Origin: Glossina fuscipes
Lineage: Eukaryota > Arthropoda > Insecta > Diptera > Glossinidae
Assembly: GCF_014805625.2 (NCBI RefSeq)
Contig: NW_023998417.1
Coordinates: 11,747,395 to 11,811,394, forward strand
Length of the DNA: 64,000 nt
Reading direction: 5' to 3'
Numbering within the stretch: position 1 is the first letter of the stretch; each line of letters opens with the position of its first letter. The position numbers and the translations under genes were made by a program. Below are positions 1 to 12,655 of the stretch, piece by piece. The notes beneath the pieces were generated by a model. The model was given only the letters and a program-made list of their open reading frames with translations. It did not search any database and had not been told where the DNA came from.

Positions 1-2208
1 CTATGCCCAGAGAGGATGCTGAAAAGACACCATACAACATAAAAACACATCTGAGGCCGATCTGATGTTTTGTATCAAATTTTTCTGCTCCGCTTTGCTT
101 GTTTGCCAACTATGCGAATACAATTGTAATCACGAAAACACGCATTTTAGATCCTGCAAGACCAATGCACATATACTTGGCTTGCCTATGACTACTTAGA
201 TAAGATCAATATAATCCGCTACGTTTCTAAAATAAAAATATACTCATCATATTCAAATGGTTAACTTCACTCAAAGCTATTTTAACCGGCTATGGTCCCT
301 AGCAGATGTGAACCTACAATTTAGAAACAAAATTGTTCACAAGGAAGTGATCCGACACAAATGACTGAAGTTTTGTCCTTCATATTTCACGGTAACTTTT
401 TCAAGACCATTTTCCAATTTATGCAACTAAAGGAGAAGCAACTTGAAGCAAACACTTCAATATTAATTTTTATTGTGAAAAATATTGAAAAGTCATACAA
501 TGATTGAAAGCTTTGTAAACAAAGGTTTGCATGAAATGAAAACTTATAATGGAATCTTTGATTCATCACGGAAGTGAGTCTTTTTAACAACAACGAATTG
601 CAAGAGGGCGGAAGAGTTTCAAGGTGAAGGAAATGAGAGAAATGATAAATTAAAAAAATTAAATGTTTGTTTTGGTTAATCTTTATTAAGTGCTTTCACT
701 ATACAAGTGATTAAATTTTGACATGAGGTGATAAATCGCAAATAATTCATCTCAACTGCGAGAATAATAACCATAAACAAGAGTACAGCAAAATTTCTTA
801 AAATGCATTCAAGAATAGGATTTTAAAAAAAGTATATAAGAAATCAAAGTTTCCCATAAAACGAAATAGCTTTAGAGATCCAACCTTTAACTTCCAATGA
901 ATTTTGAGTTTAGCTATATAATGATAACTGAAAGCAATGTAAACTGAATTTGTTCGCCCAGCTACTAAATAGCAAAATTCAGTACAAAATACACTATACT
1001 GCAGTATAGTAAATTCTAGTACAAAATACACTATACTGCAGTACAAAATATTTTATACAGTAGTACAATGAATTCTAGTACAAAATACACTATACTGTAG
1101 TACAATATATTTTAGTACAAAATACACTATACTGTGGTGCAATATATCTTAGTACAAAAATGCTTTTCTTTTTTTATTATGCATGTATGCATATAAACTT
1201 ATTTCCTGTTTGTTATGTTTTTATTTTATTGCAAAGTTTTACCAACAAATACTTAAGAATAGAATGTAAATTTTTAAAAAAGTCAGTAGATACTTTCAAT
1301 CTTCTTTCAGTTAACCCGCATTTCTAGACAAATATACGTTGAAATACGTTTATCGAGACGAACGTTGAATAAATACGAGGCTTATTCGAAAGAAGTTAGT
1401 GCTTTTGCGAAGCAATTGAAAGTTCATGATCAAAGCTTTGATATTAATTAGGATTTTATGTACAGCTATTCAATTGTAAATTTTCTCTTCCATTTGCTCT
1501 TTTATTTAGCGAGACGTAAAGTGCAAAGCATGAAATGCATATGGTTTGGGCAGATGCTGGAAAGGCGGCAGGCTCTTGCATAAAATTTTCAAAGATAAAG
1601 GTTTGAGGAAGAAGGCTTGTAATGTCACTCCAAAAGAGAGCGCAGCAAATTCCCCAGAGATTTCATTTCTGTCGAGCTTTGTCCGAACTTTTAGTAATAT
1701 GGTCAGGATAATGATTTATGGTTGAATACTTAAGGGATTTTCGGCAAGTTAGAGATTAGTTCTTCATGATGCTTACAAAATTGTTTACCATTACAATCCG
1801 GTTTGCCGCACAGTCTCGCAATCAGCACAGAACTCAGCCGCTTAAGGAGCTTGGAACAATAACCGCAGTACCATATTCGATAATTTGTCTACGAGCTATG
1901 ACCTGAACCAAAGTTTAGGCAGAACTTGCATTAATAAATAAAGTTTCTCTCATCTTTTGTATATCTATGGCCTGTGTACGATATTTTGCGGCGTATACGT
2001 AATTTGTTTTGATCAATAAAGGAATTCAAGCCATAATTATTCCCATATATTCGAGAAGTGCCTTGGCTACACACCGTGGTATGATTCGTTATGAAAACAT
2101 TATTATTTAATATTATTACTCTGTAATCTTTACTATGATCCCAAAAGAAAAATGATCAAAACCATTTCCTTCAACTAATTAATACATTTTGCATGTGATC
2201 GAATTTAC
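1..2208 (-). other. Intron downstream of the fourth coding exon (partial)
   Basis: AT-rich sequence without a supportable exon. It begins, on the minus strand, with donor gtaaattc at 2208. The only conspicuous structure is the palindromic minisatellite at about 980-1158. I looked for the next ADAM10 prodomain segment and did not find it here. The intron therefore probably continues past the left edge. Confidence 0.6.
980..1158. repeat. Minisatellite with palindromic core, unit about 38 bp
   Basis: About four imperfect tandem copies of a unit beginning TAGTACAAAATACACTATAC, followed by TG(C/T)(A/G)GTACAATATATTTT. One copy contains a perfect 18-base palindrome, ACTATACTGCAGTATAGT, at 993-1010. 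The second copy has an extra half-unit. Array length and unit variation are seen directly; function unknown. Confidence 0.85.
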
Positions 2209-2330
2209 CTTCTAATGATCCGGTATAAACACGAGATATATCGTAATCCATAGGACCTTCTGTAGTTTCTATGCGAACATCATTGGCGAACACTGATAAG
2301 GGATCTTGTCGCAAAATCAAACGAAATTCT
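2209..2330 (-). CDS. Fourth coding exon: prodomain of an ADAM10/Kuzbanian-type metalloprotease
   Basis: This 122-base minus-strand exon lies between an acceptor (ttctaattttatttatag, with a CTAAT branch-like motif) and a donor (GAAG then gtaaattc). The frame is one base, 40 codons, one base. The protein reads EFRLILRQDPLSVFANDVRI, then ETTEGPMDYDISRVYTGSLE. This matches the ADAM10 prodomain pattern (human: F.LRMKRDTSLFSDEFKVET...DYDTSHIYTG) in spacing and key residues: the RxDPLS/F segment, the acidic ET, then DYD-S--YTG. It joins exon 12655-12472 in frame as HDR-EFRL. It leaves in phase 1. I see no continuing exon between here and position 1, so the rest of the prodomain, the zinc-binding HExxH catalytic domain, the disintegrin and cysteine-rich regions and the membrane anchor are expected to the left of the window. 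Length and phase agree with a genuine, undamaged exon. Confidence 0.92.
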
Positions 2331-3605
2331 CTATAAATAAAATTAGAAAAGTTGAAAATGAATATAAAATTTTATCGAAGAGTTTATCAAAATACATAGT
2401 ACATAAGAGAATTTAATGTCTTTTCTTGTTGTTCTTGTTATTCCTTCTTTTTTTTTTTTCTTATTTTTTAATGCATCTTGACATTAAAAAGAAATTTATA
2501 TACAAACTGCGCACTAACGGAGTGTACAACACTTTTGCTGACAGTTGTAAATGCTAGGAATAATGATAACTTTTTTAAAGTGCCGTAGAAAGCTTCTACC
2601 ATTCACATAAAATACATAGAAAGTAAATAAACCGAAAGCAGCAATAATACAGTATTGAAAAAAATATTGCATATTAGAGGTTAAGATGAGAAGTGAACTA
2701 AACACGGAAAGATGACATTGTCATCACTCGATTGCACTTACTTGCACAACCGGCCAGTTTGACAAATGACATAAACACTATATGCTACTCTATATACATT
2801 GTATATAGCAGGGACATCTTGTGTTCATTGAAACTTTGCCAATCACATTACGTTACATCGATCGACTTTTACTTTCAAAATTGATATCATTTCCTAAGAC
2901 AACGATTTTGAGGGGTCTGAGCATTGTTGGAGCAATGGAAACAATGGTGCATTGGGGTTTACTTTCCCCGAATGCAATATTGTAAAAAATATCGAACCTC
3001 ATCTAGTAGCCGATGCCAGGATAAGCAATCCTCCTAAAGTTCCTCAACAACTTATTATTAGGGAACGTACTTTTGTAAAACAAAGACTACACTTAAGCAT
3101 GAAGACTGAAAAGAGGATTATGTGGTAGGCATCGACCAAAATGTGAAGAAAATTGATCGGAATATTGATGAAAGCGTTAAAGAAAGTGGAAAGAATGTTA
3201 AAGAAAACCGAAAGAAGAGTATCAAGGAAATCATTGAAGATAGTCTGAGTGCTTCCTCGGAAATCCTGCTCGCTAGAGTTTAAACGAGCAATTCAACTTC
3301 CCATCTTGGTCAAGAAGATTAAAGTTTTTAGAAAATATCGTGCATCAAACATCAAGATGAAAGCAATAAACACTATAAGAAACACTGCAACGAGATTTAT
3401 TCTATATACATGCTTTTAGGATAATACGTAGTAATCCTCAGAGAGAATGTTCATAAACAGGAGATCAAACGATGTTTTTAATCAGACCTTAAGCGGTCAT
3501 CGAAACAATAGTGTTTACGTGTTTGTGGTCGTCTTTCAACGAAGGAAGCAAAACAGCGATTTGTTTGGATGATTAACTCAACAATGAATTGTCGCCAGTG
3601 CAAGT

Positions 3606-4062
3606 GTGTGTAAAGTCCACCTAATGATAAACTGCTTTGGAAAAGCTTATGAAAGACTTCTCCAATGTCCGAACTGTAAACAGATCTTCAGAAATATCTT
3701 ATTTCGGCGCGACAAAGACTTTACGTCGATGCCTGTTACGGTACCTAATGGCATACAGGGTACAAATTGCATCACTTCTGATTGCAGTCACAATCATCAT
3801 GGAACTCTTTGAACAGTCAATGCCAAAGACAACACAACACAAGAAACTTATGTTTTACACCAGAGTGCTGACTATGATGAGATTCATTTTCTGGCTTAAA
3901 TGTCTCAATGATAATGACAGAAAATATGGACTCAACAGACGGCGCACTACCGCCTCCTACAGTCCGCCGATTTTTACATACGACTGCGACTGCATAAAGA
4001 GATTCATTACGGCGATTCTGCTAGAAGTTAACAAAAGCATTCCAAGATATTGCATAGTATAG
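3606..4062 (+). other. Unassigned open frames with clustered Cys and His
   Basis: Two overlapping plus-strand frames. One (3606-3812) reads LQCPNCKQIF, then 27 residues on GTNCITSDCSHNHHG, a CxxC then CxxxxC-x-H-x-HH pattern that could be a relic of a zinc-finger domain. The other (3637-4062, 141 codons) has no recognised motif. No splice sites or start context support a gene. It may be an old transposon or pseudogene, or chance. Confidence 0.15.
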
Positions 4063-5069
4063 TTTCGTGCTTAAAATTAGAATGCTTCTATCATCAAGCC
4101 GCAATAAAAAGGCATTGAAGCTCACCATTTACCTTTTGCGAAGACAGTCAATTATTTTTCAATCTTTAGTCGTCACCGAAGAGTGGGTACAAGACATTGT
4201 TATCTAATACTTAACGCTATAATTCTTCCAGATGCATATAGTTGTTGCATTAAGGTTCACATCTATCCAAAACTTTCGTGACATACAGATAAACCTCTTG
4301 CAATTGAGAATTTTGAGGGTTTTGTTGCCAACTCAAAGGCTGCCAGAATTCGGGGCAACTTTGCAATAAGTACATCGTATTGAATACCCTTCTCGTAATA
4401 ATGTCAACTTTTCAGAGGATATCAACAGTTAAGGGTGTGAATGTAAGGTGAACGGTGTTGGGCGCATTAAAATCCGCCAAGTTGGCTGCAAAAAGAACCA
4501 AATGCAAATACTTGTTACGTATATCAAATCTATAGGAGCTCTAGAGAGATTGCCAAGTTATTCATAAAATTCTTCCTGTTTTTCTCTTCTTTCTAAGCTG
4601 TGTACATCCCAGGCGAGTAAACAACTGCAAACCTTAAGCATTTTGTAACACTTAACAACAAGCCCTTTTTAAGCATTAACATACATTAAAAAAAAAAAAA
4701 AAAAGGAAAAAGAGGCAAAACCTTAATAATTTGTCGTATGCTTTGCTTTAAAAATTTTATCTTTGCAAAGGAATGTTTACTTATCTGATGTAAAAATGCT
4801 CTCTGCTTTTTAATGTTTATTGAAATTCAAAGCAGAGCCGTGTAGAAGGGAAAATGGATGTTCAAAGTTTATGACTAGTACGTGTACAGCGGAGAAAAAT
4901 GACACAATTTTTATGAGCATCATTTACACACCACGCTTATCAATTCTGTTGCTGCACATCTTTGTTATTCTTGTCAGTTAATAGTCAACACACCCCGAAA
5001 AGATACAATATCGATAAAGATAAACTAAGCCTTTGGCTTTATTATTTTTGCTATGCGAGTATGCGAGTA

Positions 5070-5070
<1 letters not shown>

Positions 5071-5102
<32 letters not shown>
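5071..5102. repeat. (TG)n microsatellite
   Basis: About 16 uninterrupted TG units. Confidence 0.95.
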
Positions 5103-5105
<3 letters not shown>

Positions 5106-5257
5106 ACGAAATGCCATATTAAAATGTACTAAAATATTTATTAAGATGTGCTGGCTGTTGGTAATTTCTTATCAATTTTGTTTTCAATGTTGTTTTATTA
5201 CGGGTTCAACATTACGCTCCAGGACTGAACATAGTGTTTCAGTGCTTCACTCTGTGA

Positions 5258-5260
<3 letters not shown>

Positions 5261-5302
<42 letters not shown>

Positions 5303-5308
5303 TATATC
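5261..5308. repeat. (TA)n microsatellite
   Basis: TA array interrupted by one TG, giving two pure blocks. Confidence 0.95.
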
Positions 5309-6533
5309 TTGTTTAGCATCTTTAGACACTTTCGTGTTGCACACTTACACATGCTGATATATAACATCGACAACGGGCACAGAATGAGTGTGCTTTACAT
5401 GTTGATTTTTCAGGTTTATTGCATTTCTACCGTATTTTCTTGTTCATATACTTACATTTATATTACTGCAGAGATGCCTTTAGGCTACATGTCAATGATT
5501 TTTCTTCTTTGGTATTTCTTGCAACATAATTTCTCGGGCAATGTTTCCGTTTTTTTTTTTTTTTTTTCTTATTTTCGTTTTTTGTTTATTTTACAATAAA
5601 AACATTAGACATAAATACATAATATCAAGTAGCCAGGATGGCATTAAATGGCACTGCTTGGCCAAGTTAACGAATATCTACCAATTTTGTAAAGTGAAAA
5701 TAAAAAAATAAAAAAAATTAAAAAAAAAAATAGGTTAAAACGTCATGACGAAAAAATATATGTCAAGTGCTAAAATTGAAACAAATCTTGGATTTAAATT
5801 TAACATAACTGTAAAAGAGAAAAATAACATCGAAGAAAAAAAAAAATATAAATGAAGTCTACTTTGCAATGAAATACTCGTATAGCCAGCCAACAAACAT
5901 AAAAAAATGTTACGACTTTTTTGGATAACTATTGCGATTCATTGTCAACGATTATTGTCATCAATCAAAGCCGTGTTATTATGTCTGGCTGAAATGAATC
6001 TAAATGGAGGTCGAACAATGACAAGGCTGGTTGATCGAAATGCGCGGACTATGCTGTATGCATTTTTAATATCAAAAAGGAAATATTTTTTGTTCAATAC
6101 TGAGGATATTAAATAGAGTGAGTTCTAGTGGTCGCTACATTCTTTCACTTTCGAGAACAATTAATGCATCAGTCTCTTCAATTGAATTTATCTTCTCTTC
6201 TCAGTCAAGCTAAGCTTCTTATACGCACAAACACCTCTTTTTCATATATTTGCGCATGTTCCACGAATGGAGATTAGGATAGGATCATACGTATAGAAAG
6301 GTGGAGGTTCTTTCTTTCGTCTATAGGCACATGACGTTTATAGTAGTCCTATATTCTTAGTGTTATAAAACAAAAAGAGTAAGAAGTGTGCTCTTGGAAG
6401 CACTGACTAATTTTAAAGTGATGATAAACAAGCTAACGACGACATCTGCTTATCACCAATTAGCATGAAGAGTTAGCTTAAGCAATGCGAATGCCGGTCT
6501 TACTGCGTTCAGGACTTGTGAGCCATCTGCAGC

Positions 6534-6770
6534 TTAATACAAGACACTGCTACTTATTGCCGCGACGGAATTCACGCAACCACTCCCAGTAGTCAGGCGT
6601 GCAGCAGGCAGCAACATTGAAGAGAAGAGCGGAACAGTTCTCCTTGGAGAACCATTTCTCACGAAGGCCTGCAGCCCAGGTAGTGAATTCAACATGACTT
6701 GAAATGTTGAAAAAGGCCTTAGGTTGCGATGAAGAACGTGTAATCTGCACAACTCATTGGATGAGGACAA
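6534..6770 (-). other. Coding-like scrap in intron, unassigned
   Basis: A GC-richer block on the minus strand. One frame reads HVEFTTWAAGLREKWFS, then KENCSALLFNVAACC, and ends EWLREFRRGNK-stop. Composition and residue mix look protein-like, and the frame ends in a natural way, but I recognise no family and see no start or splice signals. It could be a pseudogene fragment or part of a transposon. Confidence 0.2.
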
Positions 6771-7320
6771 GGTCTGTCTGCATTGTTTACCCTTGCCTTC
6801 TTCTCATATAAGATAGCAAGCCAGTAGCCAATAGCGATAATATACTGTTAGGTAAACTACATAAACACTAAGCCACGTAAGGCTACGGCAAATGATGCTG
6901 TTACCAAAGGACATAAATGACGTCTTCGGGAAAACATCATCAAATTTATTGAAGTAACAACAGTCAGAAATGTTAATTGAGAGGAATAAATAAATTATTA
7001 AACAGTAATCGCTGATCCATCTTCATATCCTTGGTCTCTTCAGTGCTTTAATAAAGTGACAGTACAAATTATAACAGTTAACTTATATATTCATGTATGC
7101 AAACTCGCACTTAACGGCACACACATAAACGCCAAGTGATTTCCTCTATTAATAACGAAACGTGGCAGAATTTCATTGAATATTTCCAACTATATTACTG
7201 CAGAATTGCTTACTAGCAAATAGATACGCCAAACAACATAACAACAACATATGTGCAACATGAAAATGCATCCGGTAGACAAATGCATAGATGAGGTATA
7301 TGAATTTACATTTACACGCG

Positions 7321-7340
7321 CGCACACACACACACACACA
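7321..7340. repeat. (CA)n microsatellite
   Basis: Short CA run preceded by CGCG. Confidence 0.9.
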
Positions 7341-8641
7341 AGCATGTATCGGAATTCAACAGCAATCATACACCCGAATAAACACTCTCAGCAAAGATAT
7401 TAAAGCTGGGAATTCACACATGTTTATATGGGAATATATATATTTATATAACGGTATATATACGTAAGTACGTAAGACATGGTGGTGGTATGTGAGGGTA
7501 TTGTTAAACATGCAACGCTCCAGTCCGAATCGAACAATTTAAATTTCTAAATAATACAAAGCGTATTCCAACCTCAGAGACTATTTTGTTAGTTATATAT
7601 TTGAATGCACAGGAAAAAAACAAAATCCTTTCTCTCTCTCTCTCTCTACTTATCGAATTACGTGAATACAATCGTAAAAGAAGGCGTTGTTAGTTACCAG
7701 CCAGTTACTGAGGCCGGCTTACTGGGTGGCTGGCATAAAATGATAACAACATAAGCTGACTAACGGAAATCAATACAAATCCGCAAAACTTCCGTTATAC
7801 GCCATACAAAGCATGAAAAAGGTATTAAAAGTTTGCATGCATGCATCATAACTAGCCCTAAAAAAAAAAAGCCAGTGCAAATCGTTTAGCAAATACGCTA
7901 CGTAAAGTAGGAAAATCTAAATTATAATAATACGCAATTTTTTTCTTTTTTCTTTTCGCTTTTTTTTTTATTTTTATCAAGCGGTAGTAGCCTGTACTGT
8001 ACATAAATATTGTTAATCAAACGATTTATGGCAGAGATATGAAAAATAGCTTAGAATTGAAATAACGCAAAAAAAAAAAAAAAAAAACAGGAAATAAAAT
8101 AGTTGCATGTAGAAAGAAGAATTTTTAAAACTGACCAACGTTATGAACTGTTTTCAAATACACGAACACATGCATACACTCACGCTTGTGTACCTCTTTA
8201 TGCATTGAAAAGGGCTTGAAAAGTACTGAGTTTTTCGAGAATAAATTAATTATCATTGGAAAATAAGACTATCGAGTCGGATATGCCTTGATTCGTTCGA
8301 CGTTTTCCAGCCATTTTTCTGATAAATCTTTTCATTGATTACAGCCATTCTTGAGAAATCTGTAAAGGGATGCTAGCGGTATCTATATTCCTTCGAGCTA
8401 TATAGTTAATGGATTGAAAGGCTGTATTAGTTTCTAATAAATCGTTTGACCTCTAGATCAAAATAATATTCGGATAGCTGACACTTAAGACAACATGTAT
8501 GCAAGTACAAAACCTCCTTCTCCTATGCGTCCGTATCAGTTAGTAATTATGTAACGTCCTTCAAAACGAAAATTCATTACAATTGTTTTAGCAAAGAGCA
8601 TCTCGTGCTATGATATTTTTTTTATCATCATGAATAAATTT

Positions 8642-8870
8642 TCAAGAAATTTTCTCTTTTTCGGACATGTCATGAATCCTATACCGAAACAATACTTGAT
8701 TTTTGAGATTCTTCTCGAAAGCAAGCATTTTTGAAGAGCAGCGTAAGAGTCGAAGCGCAGCCCAAGCAGAATAAATCAACGGGTGAAATAAGTGTTCAGT
8801 ATCTGAAGCCCAAGTATCCTGTAAATACACCAGTGCCAGTGCATTGCTATTAGCGTCCCCTGACCGAAAG
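8642..8870 (-). mobile_element. Decayed mariner transposase fragment
   Basis: The minus-strand translation reads GDANSNALALVYLQDTWAS, then DTEHLFHPLIYSAWAALRLLR. It parallels the mariner segment HDNARPHVA...YL..L.WEVL.HPPYSPDLAPSDYHLFRS: the DA/DN start, the YL-D spacing and the HP..YS motif line up. The nucleotide run ttgggctgcgcttcgactc resembles the PDLAPSDY codons with substitutions. Catalytic motifs are degraded. No terminal repeats were found near it. It is a fossil without function; the assignment is moderately supported. Confidence 0.42.
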
Positions 8871-9910
8871 ATAAGAAATCGTTATAATTAAAAATTCTCC
8901 TATGACGGTTGTGTAATTAAGCGGCAATTTTTCCGTTAACAACCAGGTCAGTCGTTTTCCATATGCAATGTTCTTCAATGATGGTTCCATTAGTTCGGAG
9001 GACCTAATCGATCGAAAGGTTGACATTGGCCTTATTGATGGTTTTAATGATTTTCTAGGCCATGCTTTAACGAAACCTATCCATATTTCATCATTTCATT
9101 TAACAGCCAGCAATCTTAAGCAGGCCATTTAAAGAGAGGAAGGATCGAAACTAGATCTAACCAAGACCCACAAAAAATACATTGTTTGCACTTTTCAAGA
9201 TCTTTATTTCAGATGGCCAGGCATAAGTAAATGGCGTTAGTCACCTCTTCTTTCGGATATCTTTCAAAATGCATTTACAGCTCTGTTAATACATATATCA
9301 TTAAATCGTTTTCTGACTGTGTCCTACGTAAGTTCTATGCATGTCCTCGACGCGGTATTTTAGTATCAGAATATCAAATAACGTCTAGCTGGGCCTTTGA
9401 CACGTAATCTTACATTAACGATAGTAACTGATTACACAGAAAAGCTCAATACTTTCTACACTAATCGCCAGAACATATATATTTGCAATTTGTAAACATG
9501 CATTGAGTTAACTGCACATACCTAGATGCATATTCATGAGGGACATTGATAGGCTGTTTTATAATTTATCGATATCCTGAAGCTATACATATGTACATGA
9601 GAAGTTTAATAACCTCAGACCTGAGAGCGTTAGCAGCTGGCAAACAATTTCTTGCAATTGCTTCTAAGGCAGAAAAGGAACAAATCGTTTACGGTTAAGT
9701 AAAATTTTCCTCAACATAAAAATATATGTTGTAGGCGGATGTGTAAGCGTACAGGTTAAGCTTTACGAATCGATTTATAATTTCTATTGTAATTACTTAC
9801 GGTTGAGTGATACACAAACTCTACGGAAGTTTTCAATTTCAAATCGAATAGAATCAATTAAATGTTGAAAATCAAATAAGTACTTATGTGCATTTACTTC
9901 TAGTATATAG

Positions 9911-9994
9911 TGTTTTTTTTTTTTTGTTATTTTCTCTTTTTTTTTTCTTTTTTCTTTCTTTTTTTTTTTTGTTTTTTTTTTTTTTTTTTCTTTT
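9911..9994. repeat. Long T-rich tract
   Basis: Over 80 bases almost entirely T with scattered C and G; the reverse strand is an A-rich tract. The Phe-rich and Lys-rich open frames over it are low-complexity artefacts. Confidence 0.9.
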
Positions 9995-12471
9995 GCAAAA
10001 AATTTAATAGATTGTTACATGAAATGCAAAACATTTTTATTGAATCTCTTCTAAATACCAGACACATAGATAGGAATGCAATTCTTACAAACCATCTGTT
10101 ACGCATGTTAAACATAAAAATCACGCTTGCTAATCCGAAACTAAGTTTCAACAATTGTTTAGAAAATCTTATGTGCGTCTCTGTATGTTTTCAGGACTGT
10201 TCTTTAGTGCACGTTTAACGCACGTTTTCATATACATGCTTTTATAATTCAACTCTGGCATTTACTTTAGATAAAATACAAAATTCCAAGATGTATTGCA
10301 TCTGCATGCAATGTCTTGTCCTGTTTTGTTGTGTGCTATGTTTTTCTTGCTTAGTTGTTATACAACACAACATGCTGCCAGAATGTTATTCTAATATATA
10401 TGATACTACGAACAAAAATGTGTCCAATACAAAACAATGTAAATAGCAGTAAAGAGTTGGTGAGAGAGAGGAAATTGAAAGGGGCGGGGGAGAGGAAAGG
10501 ACTTAACAAAGGACAGAAGTTATGACTTAAACCAAAATTTTTGATATCGATTTGAATTGAATTGAATTGAATTTTTGAACATAATATGCGATTCAAGAGG
10601 TCCTTATTAAAGAGAATACTACGGGGTTGTTAATCTTCTATATCTTTCGCCTCTCCCGTGCCGGGAAAGCTTGAGCGCAAACAATGTGACGGATCGAAAC
10701 AGAAAGATAGGTCAAAGTAAGCAAGCCACGTGAATAGCAGCGTGATATATTTGGCCTGTCAGAGAAACCCCACGGAGCATGAGTTCAAAACCAGTTGATT
10801 GATTTTTCTTTTCTGCCTTAAGATCTTCATAGACGTAAGGCATAATGAAGACATAAGGAAGCCAAACCATCAAACAACCACACTGAAAATTCCCCATCTT
10901 TTGATTTGCCTCAGGCGAAGTTTGCACAGACACAGTAGCGAAGCACACTCAGAGTTCAACGCAGCACAAGAATTAGTTGTCCAAACTCAGCCGTTAAATA
11001 CCTTACACCTCTTTGTCTAACACAACTTTTCGTTTATTTTCCTGCACAAATACCAAAACTTATGCCTTGTTTCAATGTTTGAGAAGCCCTGATATGAGAG
11101 TTGGCCTACAACATACACTAACGTGATTAGAAAATTCAATTTTCTTGTTATTAGTCTTTTTAACACACTTCGCCTGTATTAATAACTTTTGGTCCACTTT
11201 CCATAAAACCCATTATTCGAGATGATGGCGAAAAAGCAGACCTTTCTGTGTCACATTGTAGAGCAAATTTTTATCGTAAAACATTGAAATGAATGAGTTT
11301 TGCCCACTTTTTCGCAACATTGATTATACGGAACTGAGCTCAAATCAAAATAAAGAAAGGTTAGGAAAAACACACAGAACGAAAAGGAATTTTATCTAAT
11401 CATATTTTCAGAGCTATCGTATTGCTTATATATACGAGAAGAAGAAGATCAATAAAGATGCAGGCAGATAAAAATAAAGCTGACGTGATTGTTTTAATGT
11501 ACTTTTTGAAAGGTCGACAATTAAGGTAGTTCTCGATATATATATGCATATGTATACATATTGCCCTTGCTCAACTTTGAACTTTTTATTTTTATTGCCA
11601 CTGTTCGCTTGCTTTTATCATTTCGAGATTTTTATGCTCACTAATGAAGGGTGGGAGTACATTCGTTTTGTCAAAACGTTTGCAAGACCCGGCAGAAAGC
11701 TTCACAGATCTCATAAACTGTACACATAACTCCTTGATTAGGATGACGTTCATCTACGCGTCTGTGCAGTATCTGTAGCATACCTTATCCTAAAGCTATC
11801 CCCTTCAAATCTGATTGCTTTTCAGAATGCATCAAATCTGCCCAAGAATGCGTCTACAGCGTAAGATTAACTGGGGTTTTTAATGATTACTCATGCTCTA
11901 CTACTAGACACATTATAAAAACTTCCACATATATTCTAGAAGGGAGGAAATGCAAAAAGCAACCACACGCACCCGATATAAGAGAGCATGGAAATCTCTT
12001 TTCTTTCGTTCACTCTTTTAGCCTTTTCCACGATGACAGTCGAATATAATTTTCTCATTCGTTTCTTTCAAGGTTCATAAACCACGTAAAGTACATGAAA
12101 TTTTTCCCAGTTTAAAGTACGAAATACACCCAACTGCATCCGTCTTTCCATTTGCTCAACTAGATAAGTATCTGTGATGAACATTCTCCCGTTCGCAAAA
12201 ATGAAGATATCGCCTACAAATTTGTAAAACAAAGTGAAAATGGCGTAAGCCGGTCAAAGGAAAAGCCTACAGCAATACACACTTTTATTCTGAAAATAGA
12301 AAAAATCAGCTGCGCCTATCCGATATTGTAGAGATCGAAAATTGTGTTCTTTTTTCCTTTCTATTAGTCTTTTTTAGGACAACGGTGACGGGTACAAGAA
12401 ATTCTGTCACGATTGAATATAATTTTCTTACTTATTTCTATTATTATTATTATTAATTTTTTGCATGTTAC

Positions 12472-12655
12472 CTGTCATGAGCGAAGAAATTCAGTCTTAT
12501 TGTGTGCGCCGGCCCATATTCGCCGATATTTAAAGCTCGTTTTCTTCGATGCCGCTTCTGTTCGATGTGCTTTTCATGAGCCTCATGCAATTGACGTCTG
12601 TCGAAATTTGCTGCTTCCCAATGCCTAATGTAGGGTGTTAACTTTTGTGTGTGTC
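12472..12655 (-). CDS. Third coding exon: prodomain start of an ADAM10/Kuzbanian-type metalloprotease
   Basis: This 184-base minus-strand exon has a strong pyrimidine-rich acceptor (ttgtattttcttttag) and a donor CAG then gtaacatg. The frame reads GA, then 60 codons, then AG. The translation includes LTPYIRHWEAANFDRRQLHE, a basic run KRHRRKR, and ends TIRLNFFAHDR. Human ADAM10 has the same order at its prodomain start: IRHYE, then a basic RAKR site, then LDFHAHGR. In this family the prodomain acts as an intramolecular chaperone and inhibitor, and the mature protease sheds membrane proteins such as Notch. The basic run ending in RRKR fits a furin or proprotein-convertase site, as known near this position in ADAM10. 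The next exon begins A-GAA-TTT, giving Arg-Glu-Phe across the junction. Kuz and Kul are the two fly candidates; I cannot separate them by eye with certainty. Confidence 0.92.

Larger units (their letters stand above)
2331..12471 (-). other. Intron of about 10.1 kb between third and fourth coding exons
   Basis: Bounded on the minus strand by donor gtaacatg at 12471 and acceptor ttatag at 2331. It contains a minus-strand mariner relic (8640-8870), simple repeats at 5.1, 5.3, 7.3, 7.6, 8.1 and 9.9 kb, and scattered short open frames at 3.6-4.06, 6.55-6.77 and 10.7-11.0 kb that I could not assign. No in-frame extra exon is needed, because the flanking exon phases already match. Confidence 0.75.

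Noticed and set aside
2730..2810. Donor gtaagtgc on the minus strand at about 2741, as an alternative exon between exons three and four
   Set aside because: No acceptor gives an open frame of length divisible by three; the flanking exons already join in frame.
10712..11020. Overlapping open frames on both strands with protein-like composition
   Set aside because: No family recognised, no splice or start support, and opposite-strand frames of similar length suggest chance.
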